A DNA stretch of 64,000 nt from Parapedobacter sp042666505. Its GTDB lineage: Bacteria > Bacteroidota > Bacteroidia > Sphingobacteriales > Sphingobacteriaceae. The notes under the pieces were generated by a model. The model did not search any database. It was not told the origin of the DNA and saw only the letters and a program-made list of their open reading frames with translations. Each line of letters begins with the position of its first letter. The stretch's first letter is position 1. This document shows positions 8,357 through 17,139 of the stretch, one piece after another. The DNA lies in NCBI RefSeq assembly GCF_042666505.1, contig NZ_JBHTDN010000007.1, positions 186,001 through 250,000 on the forward strand. Direction: 5' to 3'. The translations under genes were made by a program, and so were the position numbers.

Positions 8357-10669
8357 AAAGGGAAATATCAACTGATCAGGAAGCTATTAGCCAGTTTGGC
8401 CGTCGTTTGGTTTGTCCTCTCCTGTTCATATGCGCAGGAGCGTGATTTGGTGAAGTATGTGAACACGTTGCAAGGAACCGATTCGGAATGGTCGTTGTCT
8501 TACGGAAATACCTACCCCACTGTGGGGTTGCCCTTTGGCGTACATTTCTTTTCTGCCCAAACCGGCAAAAACGGTGATGGCTGGAAATACCAATACAAAG
8601 CCAATACCATCCGGGGATTCCAGCAGGTACACCAGTGCAGCCCTTGGATGAACGATTATGCGGTTTTTTCGCTGATGCCAGGTATCGGAAACCTGGTGGT
8701 CAACGAAGATGCGCGCGCATTGGCTTTCAGCCATGATCGTGAGGTTGCTAAGCCGCATTACTATGCCGTCAAATTTGATAACGGCATACACACGGAAATA
8801 AGCCCTGTTGAAAGGGGAGCGCATATGCGATTCACCTTCCCCGGAAAACAAAAGGCTTATCTGGTGCTGGACGGGTTTATCAAGGATAGCGAGGTAACGA
8901 TCATCCCGGAGGAGCGCAAGATCGTTGGCTTTGTCAACAACGGACGTTTTGTTCCCGGAAATTTCAGGAATTATTTCGTTCTTGTCTTCGACCGGGATTT
9001 CAAAAGTTTCGGCACGTGGGAAAACACAAAGGACCACGTAAAGGCGGGTAATCGGCACGACGGCGGAAAAGGCGTGGGGGCCTACCTGGAATTTGCCCCC
9101 GGCGCAACCGTCGAAGTAAAGGTAGCCTCCTCGTATATCGATCCTGAACAGGCCGAACTGACCCTGAAACAGGAACTGGGCGATGCCAAAAAATTTGAAA
9201 CGACAAAAAATAAGGCTTTTAACGTTTGGAATACCCTGCTGAACCGAATCGTGGTAGAAGGCGGAACGGAAGAAGAAAAAGCCACGTTCTATTCATGCCT
9301 GTTTCGCGCCAATCTTTTTTCGCGGAAATTCTACGAACTGGATGCAAACGGCAATCCCCGATACTATAGCCCCTACGACGGCAAAATCTATTCGGGCTAT
9401 ATGTATACGGACAACGGCTTTTGGGACACCTTCCGGGCACAGTTTCCGTTAAGCAACATCCTGCATCCGGAAATGCAGGGCAGGTACATGCAATCGCTGC
9501 TGGATGCGCAGCAACAGGCCGGCTTTTTTCCTACCTGGTCCAACCCGGGAATGTCGGGTGTCATGATCGGCAACCACGCGATATCGTTACTCGCCGATGC
9601 CTGGGCAAAAGGAATCCGCACGTTCAATCCCGACAGCGCTTTGCAGGCGTATTATCACGAAGTGACCAACAAAGGCTTTTGGGGTGGCTCCAATGGACGG
9701 GAAGGGTGGAAGGATTACTTTACCAAAGGATACATCCCCTATGGTGAAATTCATGAGAGCACGGCCAAGACACTGGAGTATGCGTACGACGATTTCTGCG
9801 GCTATCAGCTGGCAAAGGCGGTTGGCAATGATTTTTACCAACAGGTGTTTGCACGGCAAATGTATAACTACAAGAACGTGTTCGACCCTGCCGTGAACTT
9901 CGTGCGGGGAAGGCAGCCGGATGGCAAATGGCTGCCGGATTTCGACCCCGTTGAGTGGGGTGGCCCGTTCACTGAAGCAAATGCGTGGCAATATACGTGG
10001 TCGGTATTGCACGACATAAACGGCCTGATACATCTCATTGGCGGCGAAGACCGGTTCAATGCGAAACTTGATTCTTTTTTCACGATGGATCAGCGGATCG
10101 AGTACGGGTCCTACGGGAAGGAAATTCACGAAATGCGGGAGATGTTACTGGCAAAAATGGGGCAGTATGCGCATGGAAACCAGCCGACGCAACACGTTCC
10201 GTATCTCTACACCTTCAGCGGGCAACCCTGGAAGTCACAGAAGCAGGTCCGGATGGTGATGTCAAAGCTATACAATGCTACCGAAAAGGGATATCCGGGC
10301 GACGAAGACCAGGGCCAGATGTCGTCATGGTACGTACTAAGCGCGCTGGGAATCTACAGTGTTTGCCCGGGAACCGACGAATACGTGATTGGCAGTCCGA
10401 TTTTCGAAAAAGCCACGATCACCCTGGAAAAAGGAAAGCGCTTTACCATCCGGGCAATCAACAATGGTCCGGAGCAGGTCTATATCCAGTCGGCGCGCCT
10501 GAACGGGCAGCTGTATGACAAGAATTACATCACGTATTCGGACATTATCAACGGAGGCGATATCGAGTTTGTAATGGGCGATGCGCCAAACTTTGAACGC
10601 GGGACCGGCAGCGAATCCAGACCGTTTTCATTAAGTCCGTTGCCGATAAAGGAAGGTTCCGTACGTTAA
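8354..10669 (+). CDS. GH92 family glycosidase with Gln at the general-acid position
   Basis: The 771-residue protein has a signal peptide with probable cleavage after SCSYAQ. GH92 motifs include SYGNTYPTVGLPFG, GFWDTFRAQFPLSN, GNQPTQHVPYLY and GDEDQGQMSSWYVLSALG. The ATG at 8354 is chosen over an in-frame TTG at 8201 because it directly precedes a normal signal peptide; the upstream 51 codons are the repeat element. Gln610 replaces the Glu of the NEP motif present in the other GH92 here (Glu631). The acidic DED cluster of the base/Ca2+ site is kept. Such a Gln is known from GH92 enzymes acting on mannose-1-phosphate diesters, where the leaving group needs no protonation. It may therefore uncap phosphomannan; alternatively it is a mannosidase with altered chemistry. 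Confidence 0.9.
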   Translation: MKGKYQLIRKLLASLAVVWFVLSCSYAQERDLVKYVNTLQGTDSEWSLSYGNTYPTVGLPFGVHFFSAQTGKNGDGWKYQYKANTIRGFQQVHQCSPWMNDYAVFSLMPGIGNLVVNEDARALAFSHDREVAKPHYYAVKFDNGIHTEISPVERGAHMRFTFPGKQKAYLVLDGFIKDSEVTIIPEERKIVGFVNNGRFVPGNFRNYFVLVFDRDFKSFGTWENTKDHVKAGNRHDGGKGVGAYLEFAPGATVEVKVASSYIDPEQAELTLKQELGDAKKFETTKNKAFNVWNTLLNRIVVEGGTEEEKATFYSCLFRANLFSRKFYELDANGNPRYYSPYDGKIYSGYMYTDNGFWDTFRAQFPLSNILHPEMQGRYMQSLLDAQQQAGFFPTWSNPGMSGVMIGNHAISLLADAWAKGIRTFNPDSALQAYYHEVTNKGFWGGSNGREGWKDYFTKGYIPYGEIHESTAKTLEYAYDDFCGYQLAKAVGNDFYQQVFARQMYNYKNVFDPAVNFVRGRQPDGKWLPDFDPVEWGGPFTEANAWQYTWSVLHDINGLIHLIGGEDRFNAKLDSFFTMDQRIEYGSYGKEIHEMREMLLAKMGQYAHGNQPTQHVPYLYTFSGQPWKSQKQVRMVMSKLYNATEKGYPGDEDQGQMSSWYVLSALGIYSVCPGTDEYVIGSPIFEKATITLEKGKRFTIRAINNGPEQVYIQSARLNGQLYDKNYITYSDIINGGDIEFVMGDAPNFERGTGSESRPFSLSPLPIKEGSVR

Positions 10670-10676
10670 ATCGATT

Positions 10677-10702
10677 GAAAAGACCATTAAAAGACCATTA
10701 AT
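10677..10702 (+). repeat. Two tandem 11-bp repeats AAAAGACCATT upstream of SusD
   Basis: Two exact adjacent copies of AAAAGACCATT end about 28 bp before the SusD ATG at 10728. An 11-bp period puts both copies on the same DNA face, as expected for a dimeric regulator. A related three-copy array with the same AAAAGAC core and period is at 30561. Confidence 0.55.
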
Positions 10703-10727
10703 AGTACCCTAGGTTATAGATTAAGTT

Positions 10728-12461
10728 ATGAAGAAGAGGTATTTAATTTTCGCAATGCTAATTGCGCTTATCGGTGCGTCATGCAGCAAACAAGGTTTCC
10801 TGGACCAGACGCAATCGACCGATCTGAATGAAAAGGTCGTGTTTTCAGACAGCGCCTACACCATCAATTTCCTTTCAGGCATCTATGCGGATATCGGTTT
10901 TGCTACCTGGCCGAAGCGATTCGGCGGCGGTGGACTGGATGCATGCACGGATGAGGCGGAAGGCACCGGTTTGGGAAGCATCAATACATTTATCCAGTTT
11001 GCCACCGGTACGGTCAACTCAAATATGATCACGAAAGATGCCTGGACCACGGCGTACACGAACATCCGACGGGCCAACATCATGCTCAAGAATCTGCCGA
11101 ACGCAAAATTCGGGGCCGATATCAAAGTGAGGGTTCAGGCCGAAACCCGATTTTTGAGGGCGTATTACTATTTTATTCTCCTGGAGCATTATGGGGGAGT
11201 ACCGTTAATGGGCGATAGTGTTTACCGGAAAGACGACCATGTTCCTGCGGCACGCAATACGTTTGAAGAGTGTGTGGAGTACATCGTAGCTGAATGTGAC
11301 GCCGCCGCAGAAGATCTGCCTTGGATGCATGTCGGCGAAAATTACGGACGCATTAGCAAAGCGGCCTGCTATGGGCTGAAATCCCGCCTGCTGCTGTATG
11401 CTGCCAGTCCGCTGTTTAACGGCGGATCGATCGCAACGGACGAGCGTTTGCGTTCGGTTGTTGGCTATCCCGACGTCAACCCATCGCGGTGGGAGCGGGC
11501 AGAGGAAGCCGCGGCGCAGGTGATTAACGGGTCGGGCGGGCAGTATCATTTGCACGTGGACAACGACCCCGAGCCGGGCTATGGATTCTACGAAGTGTTC
11601 CAGCTGCGGAAAAATTCCGAATACCTCCTAGCCCGGATGCAGGCTTCAAACAGCGACCTGGAAGGTATCTGGAATCCGCCAACTTTTGGGGTTTCAAGCC
11701 CCGGTGCGCGTCCATACCTGGAAATGGCGAATGCCTTCGGAATGAAAAATGGTTTGCCCATCGACGATCCGGCATCGGGATATGACCCCGAACAGCCTTA
11801 TAAAGACCGGGACCCAAGGTTTGCCAATACGATTACGCGGGATCAGTCGCTGGTTTTTCACCGGGATGGATTGGCAAGGCGCCCGGTTAATATTTATGTC
11901 GATAAAACCGATCCTAATAACATTACCTCCGGTCAGGATGCCGTCTATAAAGGAACACCGACGGGATATTATACATACAAGATGCTCAACCGGGATGTGG
12001 CAGCAGATTGGTTCAATACCTATACGCCGCGGTGCTTTCCCATCATCCGGTACGCGGAAATTCTGCTGAATTATGCCGAAGCACGTAACGAACGGCTTGC
12101 CTCGCCCGACCAGGAGGTTTACCAAGCGGTGGAAGCCATCCGCGAGCGGGCAGGCCTGTCGCCCTATCAACTGCGGGCCGGACTGACCCAGGCCGAAATG
12201 CGGGAAATCATCCGGAACGAGCGGCGAAAGGAACTGGCTTTTGAAGGGCACCGGTTTTTTGATGTCAGACGCTGGAAGATCGCTGAGGTGGTTGAGAGTG
12301 CGCAATTGCACGGCACGGAACCGGTACGAACGTCTTCCGGCACCGCTTATCATACCATCAATGTGCGGAAGCGCGTATTTGATCCACGCATGTATTTATG
12401 GCCCATTCCACAGTCGGAAGTGGCCAAATCAACCGATTTAATTCAAAATCCGGGCTATTGA
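10728..12461 (+). CDS. RagB/SusD family surface glycan-binding lipoprotein
   Basis: The 577-residue lipoprotein has its lipobox at ALIGASC (Cys near residue 19). SusD features include TPR-like helices (AETRFLRAYYYFILLEHYGGVPL), LLLYAASPLFNG, the RYAEILLNYAEARNE region, and the C-terminal IIRNERRKELAFEGHRFFDV block followed by LWPIPQSE. SusD proteins form the lid over a SusC transporter and capture glycans. Unusually, no SusC precedes it; the upstream neighbour is GH92. Two small accessory genes follow. It may partner the SusC at 18854 or the one at 14012. Confidence 0.93.
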   Translation: MKKRYLIFAMLIALIGASCSKQGFLDQTQSTDLNEKVVFSDSAYTINFLSGIYADIGFATWPKRFGGGGLDACTDEAEGTGLGSINTFIQFATGTVNSNMITKDAWTTAYTNIRRANIMLKNLPNAKFGADIKVRVQAETRFLRAYYYFILLEHYGGVPLMGDSVYRKDDHVPAARNTFEECVEYIVAECDAAAEDLPWMHVGENYGRISKAACYGLKSRLLLYAASPLFNGGSIATDERLRSVVGYPDVNPSRWERAEEAAAQVINGSGGQYHLHVDNDPEPGYGFYEVFQLRKNSEYLLARMQASNSDLEGIWNPPTFGVSSPGARPYLEMANAFGMKNGLPIDDPASGYDPEQPYKDRDPRFANTITRDQSLVFHRDGLARRPVNIYVDKTDPNNITSGQDAVYKGTPTGYYTYKMLNRDVAADWFNTYTPRCFPIIRYAEILLNYAEARNERLASPDQEVYQAVEAIRERAGLSPYQLRAGLTQAEMREIIRNERRKELAFEGHRFFDVRRWKIAEVVESAQLHGTEPVRTSSGTAYHTINVRKRVFDPRMYLWPIPQSEVAKSTDLIQNPGY

Positions 12462-12521
12462 GTGTCCTGAATAAATCATTCACATGAGTTTCATTCCCGA
12501 TAAAAAAAATAACGTATTCTA

Positions 12522-12971
12522 ATGAAAATCAATTTCGTAGTATCTGTAGCCCTGTTGTTTTTGGGGTTGACGGGACTTTCGTCCTGTGAGGACGAAGTTT
12601 CAAAGATGGCGACAGCCGAAACGGAGAAAGACATCACCGGTAGTTGGAAAGTGGTCCAACTTACAAGAAACGGCGAAGATCTGAGCGAGCGCCTGGATCT
12701 GTCGGGCTACCGCATCGAATTTAACTCAGATGGAACCTACACGTTGGCCGATCAGTTGCCGTTTATTGCCGATGCTCCCGGCACGTACAAACTAAGTGAC
12801 CCGCAATATCCATTTGCACTGATTCTGACGCCCGAAGGCGTTCAGGAAGACGTTGTGGCGAGATTTCAATTTCCGGTGGTTCAAGGCAAGCGGCAATTGA
12901 GCTTATCCTTCAGCCTGGGATGTGAAAGCAATACGTATCAATTTAATTTTGAACGCGAAAACCAAAACTGA
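12522..12971 (+). CDS. Small lipocalin-like lipoprotein, DUF5004-like
   Basis: The 149-residue protein has a lipoprotein signal (lipobox GLSSC) and one small beta domain beginning DITGSWKVVQLTRNGEDLS, followed by IEFNSDGTYTLAD. This pattern (GSWK...F..DGTYT) is shared by lipocalin-like and DUF5004 proteins found beside SusC/D genes. Its stop overlaps the next start by one base (TGATG), so the two are translationally coupled. It is probably a surface accessory protein; binding function is inferred only. Confidence 0.65.
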   Translation: MKINFVVSVALLFLGLTGLSSCEDEVSKMATAETEKDITGSWKVVQLTRNGEDLSERLDLSGYRIEFNSDGTYTLADQLPFIADAPGTYKLSDPQYPFALILTPEGVQEDVVARFQFPVVQGKRQLSLSFSLGCESNTYQFNFERENQN

Positions 12972-13960
12972 TGAAAAAGGCAACCCGTACATTATTATAT
13001 ATTTACCTGGCCGTCGGCCTTTTCGTGACCCTATTCCTGGTGCATTGCGGACTGACGGCCCTGACCGTGACCGTACCTGAACAGGCGACGGTAAATGAAC
13101 GCGTTACCTTCGTAATGCACAGCGGTGCAGAGCCCCGGATCGAGGAACCGGGAACCTATACGACACAGTTGCTTGCCGGTATCATGGTTCCGAAAAGTTG
13201 GAATGCCAGAGAAAATGCGGTGTTAACGTTTACCAGCCCGAAGGGAAATGGCGTCATGCGCATGATTCCGGACGCAGAAATAGAACCGGTATCGGGTCTG
13301 AGCTGGCATCAGGCAGCAAAAAAAATGTTCGGGATCGGCCCGAATCTGGTGGACGACTTTGAGTGGATCGTTTACCGGAGTACCCAATCTTATACGTTCC
13401 GCAACAATGAAGATATCAGTTTCGATGTGAAGGTGGAATGTAACGTCGGGGCAGAAAACATGCTGGTCCGATTGGGCTTTTACGTTGGCTCTTCCATCGA
13501 AAACCTCCGCCCGGAAGATACAGACTATAAAAAAGTTGCGTTTTCGCAGGTATTTGAAGTTACCGGTGGGGAGGGTGACTTGATCGACTTTGTCAATCCG
13601 CAGTTGGCCACCGTGCAACCTGTCAGGACGCTGGATAACGATATCATTACGCTGACATTTGATGCCGGGGTAACTCACACCGTATTGGATAACAAGGAAG
13701 ATGTCTATGTAACCATCCGATGCTTTGATGAAGACGGATTGCTTATCGACGAAATTAATGAGCAGACCGATAAAACCCGGCTCAGAAGCATAGGGGGCAA
13801 AAAGTTCTTGCTGGATTTTTGGCCGAGGGGATATTTTAACGTGGAAAGGGGCCAGCGGATCGCCCGTCTTGAATACTTCTATACGGATGCCAGCGGTACC
13901 CTGCGCGTCGGATATGGCAATACCGAAGAGCCTTTTAGCTATACATTTCGTTGTCAGTAA
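12971..13960 (+). CDS. PUL accessory surface protein, DUF4961-like
   Basis: The 329-residue protein has an N-terminal hydrophobic segment ending at LFLVHC, probably a lipoprotein signal. An Ig-like stretch follows (LTVTVPEQATVNERVTFVMH), then a longer beta-rich region with WPRGYFNVERGQRIARLEYF near the C-terminus. It resembles the DUF4961 family, which I know from PULs next to DUF5004 proteins, matching the coupled upstream gene. It is likely a surface lipoprotein that assists glycan capture. The family name is from memory of motif and context and could be wrong. Confidence 0.6.
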   Translation: MKKATRTLLYIYLAVGLFVTLFLVHCGLTALTVTVPEQATVNERVTFVMHSGAEPRIEEPGTYTTQLLAGIMVPKSWNARENAVLTFTSPKGNGVMRMIPDAEIEPVSGLSWHQAAKKMFGIGPNLVDDFEWIVYRSTQSYTFRNNEDISFDVKVECNVGAENMLVRLGFYVGSSIENLRPEDTDYKKVAFSQVFEVTGGEGDLIDFVNPQLATVQPVRTLDNDIITLTFDAGVTHTVLDNKEDVYVTIRCFDEDGLLIDEINEQTDKTRLRSIGGKKFLLDFWPRGYFNVERGQRIARLEYFYTDASGTLRVGYGNTEEPFSYTFRCQ

Positions 13961-14011
13961 GCGGACCGTTTAGCAATTGAAAAGTTACATACTAACTAAA
14001 CTAGCTTGGAA

Positions 14012-17000
14012 ATGTTGAGTCATTATATAAAAATCAGTGCAACCGGTTTACTCCTGCTGCTTGCGGCAGACCAGGTTGCATATGCAGGATTGAATAAATC
14101 AGGTGTAAGGTGCTGTGCGCTTGGTCAAATGGAGAAGAGCAGCCCCGTCAGCGTAGTTGATGAATATGGCAAACCGTTGCCGGGTGTGAAAATCTATTCG
14201 TTGCAGGGGGAACTGCTGGGCGAGACCGATGAACAGGGTGAGGTCGATGTCGCGGTGACCGGGCCGGATATGCGTATATTACTGAAGCATCCGGCTTACT
14301 ACACAAAAACGTTGACGATTGAGACAACCACCGTCGTGGCCATGGTCCCGAATTACCTGCAGGAGCCCGCAACGGTTGACGTGCTGCATGATAAACGGGA
14401 TCGGAACTCCGTTATCGGATCCGTCGCGGTGGTGTATAACAGCCAGCTTAAGTCAACACCCACCCCTTTGTACCTGAACGCCCTTACAGGCAGGCTTCCC
14501 GGATTGTACACACAGGAAACCAGCGGATTCCGGTCGGCACGTACCGCTCCGATTACCGCGAATGATTTGGCAGGTTCGCTGCCCACGGACGCTACCAAGT
14601 ACAGCACCAGCCTGAGCGACAATGCGGAAGTGGCTTTTCAGTTGCGGGGGCAAAATCCGGTGGTGTTAATCGACGGAGTCCAACGGGAAATTTATTCGAT
14701 CGATCCGGAAAGCATCGAATCGGTTACCGTCGCCAAAGATGCGCTGTCAGCTATGCTCTTGGGACAACGAAGCTCCCGGGGCGTGCTGCAGATTACGACC
14801 AGGAAAGGGAAGCCGGGGCCTCCGCGCATTTCTTTTACCGCACAAACCGGCGTACAGAATGCGCTGAAACTACCCGAGCCGTTGAGTGCTCATCAATATG
14901 CCTACCTGTATAACGAGGCCTTGTTGAATGTCGGACGGGCACCGGTGTATGCGCAGGAAGATTTTGACGCGTTTAAGAGTGGAAGCTCTCCGCTTTTTTA
15001 TCCCGATGTGAATTGGTACGAGACGGTGTTGAATAAGAATAATCCCATAACCAAATATAACCTTGGGGTAAACGGCGGGACAAAGACCGCGCGATACGCC
15101 TTGTCGTTAAGTTACCTGAACCAAGAGGGAATGTTCCAGTCGTCCGATCAGTTTGACTACGAAACCAATTTAAAGCAGCAAAGATACCTGATCAATAGTT
15201 CCATCGATGTCGATGTGACGAGTGATCTCACCATCGGGCTTCAACTGTTCGGTCGGATTCAGGAGGGGCGGCAGCCCGGGGCTGGCGTAGGAAGCATACT
15301 CAATGCGCTACATGCCACGCCGAATAATGCCTATCCGATTTTCAACGACGACGGCAGTTACGGGGGGGCGTCCGAATATACCACCAACCTCTATCAACAG
15401 GTTACGGGATCGGGCTACCGCTTGGATAATACCCGCGACGTAATGGCAAACCTCGATTTCAATTACCGGTTTGACCGATGGCTGCCGGGATTATATGCCA
15501 AGGGTAAATTCAACGTTTCATCGACTTCGTCCAGCCTGGTTGACCGGAGCCGTCAGCAACCGGTGTACGACGTCCGTTACAATGAACAGGGGGAACTCGT
15601 ATACGTACGGTACGGCAATATAGCGGATCAGCCCAACTCGTTTGCCACGACATCGACGGCAAATTTCGTCTACTACCAGGGAAGTGTCGGATACGATACC
15701 CCTATCGAGGGCGATCACCAGATCGGGGCGCGGGTTTTCATGGATCAACAGACCGCAAATTATCAGTTTGATCTGCCCGCGATCCATACCAATGTGGCGG
15801 CTACCGCAAATTACGCCTACCGGAAGAAATACTTTGCCGAGTTGGCAGCCAATTACTCCGGATTCAATCGCTTTCAGCCGGGAAAAAAATTCGGACTGTT
15901 TTACGCCGCAGGCTTGGCATGGGACATGGCCCAAGAGGCTTTCCTGGCGGGCCAATCCGATTGGCTGACGGAATTGAAACTGCGGGCCACCTATGGTAAA
16001 ACCGGCAACACGAACGAAGGTGCATTGGGTTATTACAGCTGGCGGCCCTCCTTCGGCCAGGACGGTATTAACGGATATAACGTAGGTTCGGAATATTCGT
16101 TTGTCAGCAGTTTGGTGGAGAAAGGCCTCGCCAACGTCGATGCTACCTGGGAAAAAGGACATAAGTTTAATGTGGGATTGGATCTGTCGCTGTGGAATTC
16201 CCTTCGCCTATCTGCCGAATACTACCGGGATACGTATTACGATCTGTTGCAGCAACGGGGATCCACCATTGAGTTGATCGGAATCGGCTATCCGAACGAA
16301 AACATAGGCAAGAATCGGTATGAGGGTCAGGAGGTTGCGATCACGTATCAGAACCGGGTGGGGGACTTCCATTATTTTATTGCAGCCAATGCCTCGCGGA
16401 TGCGCACCGAGGTCGTGTATATGAACGAAGTTTTCCAGAAGTATCCTTGGAACCGCCGTACCGGAATGCCGGTAGGACAGACGTTCGGTTACCTTGCCGA
16501 CGGATTGATAAGAAATCAGGCGGAAGCCGACGCTGCCCCGCTTCTTGGCGGAAATGAAGTGCATCCCGGAGACGTCAAATTGGTTGACCTGAACAACGAT
16601 GGCGTCATCAATATTTACGACCAGACGGCGATCGGTAATACGAAACCTTTATTGTATTTTGGAACTACCGTCGGGTTCAATTTCAAGGGACTTGATTTTA
16701 GCGTCCTGCTACAGGGAGTTGCCAACCGCACATATCAGCAAACGGATTACGCCTTCGGAAGCAGTGGGGAACGCCAGGGATACACCTACCTGTTGGGGCG
16801 ATGGACACCGGAGACCGCCGAAACGGCAACGTATCCGCGCCTGACGATCGGTGCGGATCCGACCAATACCCCGTATCTCAATACCTCCAGCTATTGGACA
16901 CGGTCGGGCGAATACCTGCGGATACGGAATGTCGACCTGGGCTACACGTTTCCCTTCCACTTGAGCCGGAAGATTCGGGTCTCGGCCCTCCGTATTTTTG

Positions 17001-17119
17001 CCAATGCGCAGAACCTGTTTACCCTTACGCCGTATGACCGGCTGGATCCCGAGATCAGCGGCGATACCGCTTATCCCATCCAGCGCGTGATCAGTTTGGG
17101 GGTGAATGTCAAATTATAA
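14012..17119 (+). CDS. SusC/RagA family TonB-linked outer membrane protein (divergent)
   Basis: About 1035 residues: signal peptide, a carboxypeptidase-regulatory-like domain (VVDEYGKPLPGVKIYSLQG), a plug domain (PVVLIDGVQREIYSIDPESI, then SSRGVLQITTRKG) and a C-terminal barrel ending RVISLGVNVKL. It lacks the usual VVVGYGT motif at the plug entrance, carrying SVIGSVAVVYNSQL instead, so it is more divergent than the second SusC at 18854. The ATG at 14012 is preferred to the in-frame TTG two codons upstream. It is followed 20 bp later by a SusD, the canonical SusC-SusD order. Confidence 0.92.
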   Translation: MLSHYIKISATGLLLLLAADQVAYAGLNKSGVRCCALGQMEKSSPVSVVDEYGKPLPGVKIYSLQGELLGETDEQGEVDVAVTGPDMRILLKHPAYYTKTLTIETTTVVAMVPNYLQEPATVDVLHDKRDRNSVIGSVAVVYNSQLKSTPTPLYLNALTGRLPGLYTQETSGFRSARTAPITANDLAGSLPTDATKYSTSLSDNAEVAFQLRGQNPVVLIDGVQREIYSIDPESIESVTVAKDALSAMLLGQRSSRGVLQITTRKGKPGPPRISFTAQTGVQNALKLPEPLSAHQYAYLYNEALLNVGRAPVYAQEDFDAFKSGSSPLFYPDVNWYETVLNKNNPITKYNLGVNGGTKTARYALSLSYLNQEGMFQSSDQFDYETNLKQQRYLINSSIDVDVTSDLTIGLQLFGRIQEGRQPGAGVGSILNALHATPNNAYPIFNDDGSYGGASEYTTNLYQQVTGSGYRLDNTRDVMANLDFNYRFDRWLPGLYAKGKFNVSSTSSSLVDRSRQQPVYDVRYNEQGELVYVRYGNIADQPNSFATTSTANFVYYQGSVGYDTPIEGDHQIGARVFMDQQTANYQFDLPAIHTNVAATANYAYRKKYFAELAANYSGFNRFQPGKKFGLFYAAGLAWDMAQEAFLAGQSDWLTELKLRATYGKTGNTNEGALGYYSWRPSFGQDGINGYNVGSEYSFVSSLVEKGLANVDATWEKGHKFNVGLDLSLWNSLRLSAEYYRDTYYDLLQQRGSTIELIGIGYPNENIGKNRYEGQEVAITYQNRVGDFHYFIAANASRMRTEVVYMNEVFQKYPWNRRTGMPVGQTFGYLADGLIRNQAEADAAPLLGGNEVHPGDVKLVDLNNDGVINIYDQTAIGNTKPLLYFGTTVGFNFKGLDFSVLLQGVANRTYQQTDYAFGSSGERQGYTYLLGRWTPETAETATYPRLTIGADPTNTPYLNTSSYWTRSGEYLRIRNVDLGYTFPFHLSRKIRVSALRIFANAQNLFTLTPYDRLDPEISGDTAYPIQRVISLGVNVKL

Positions 17120-17139
17120 ACCTGAAATCAGTTAACGAT

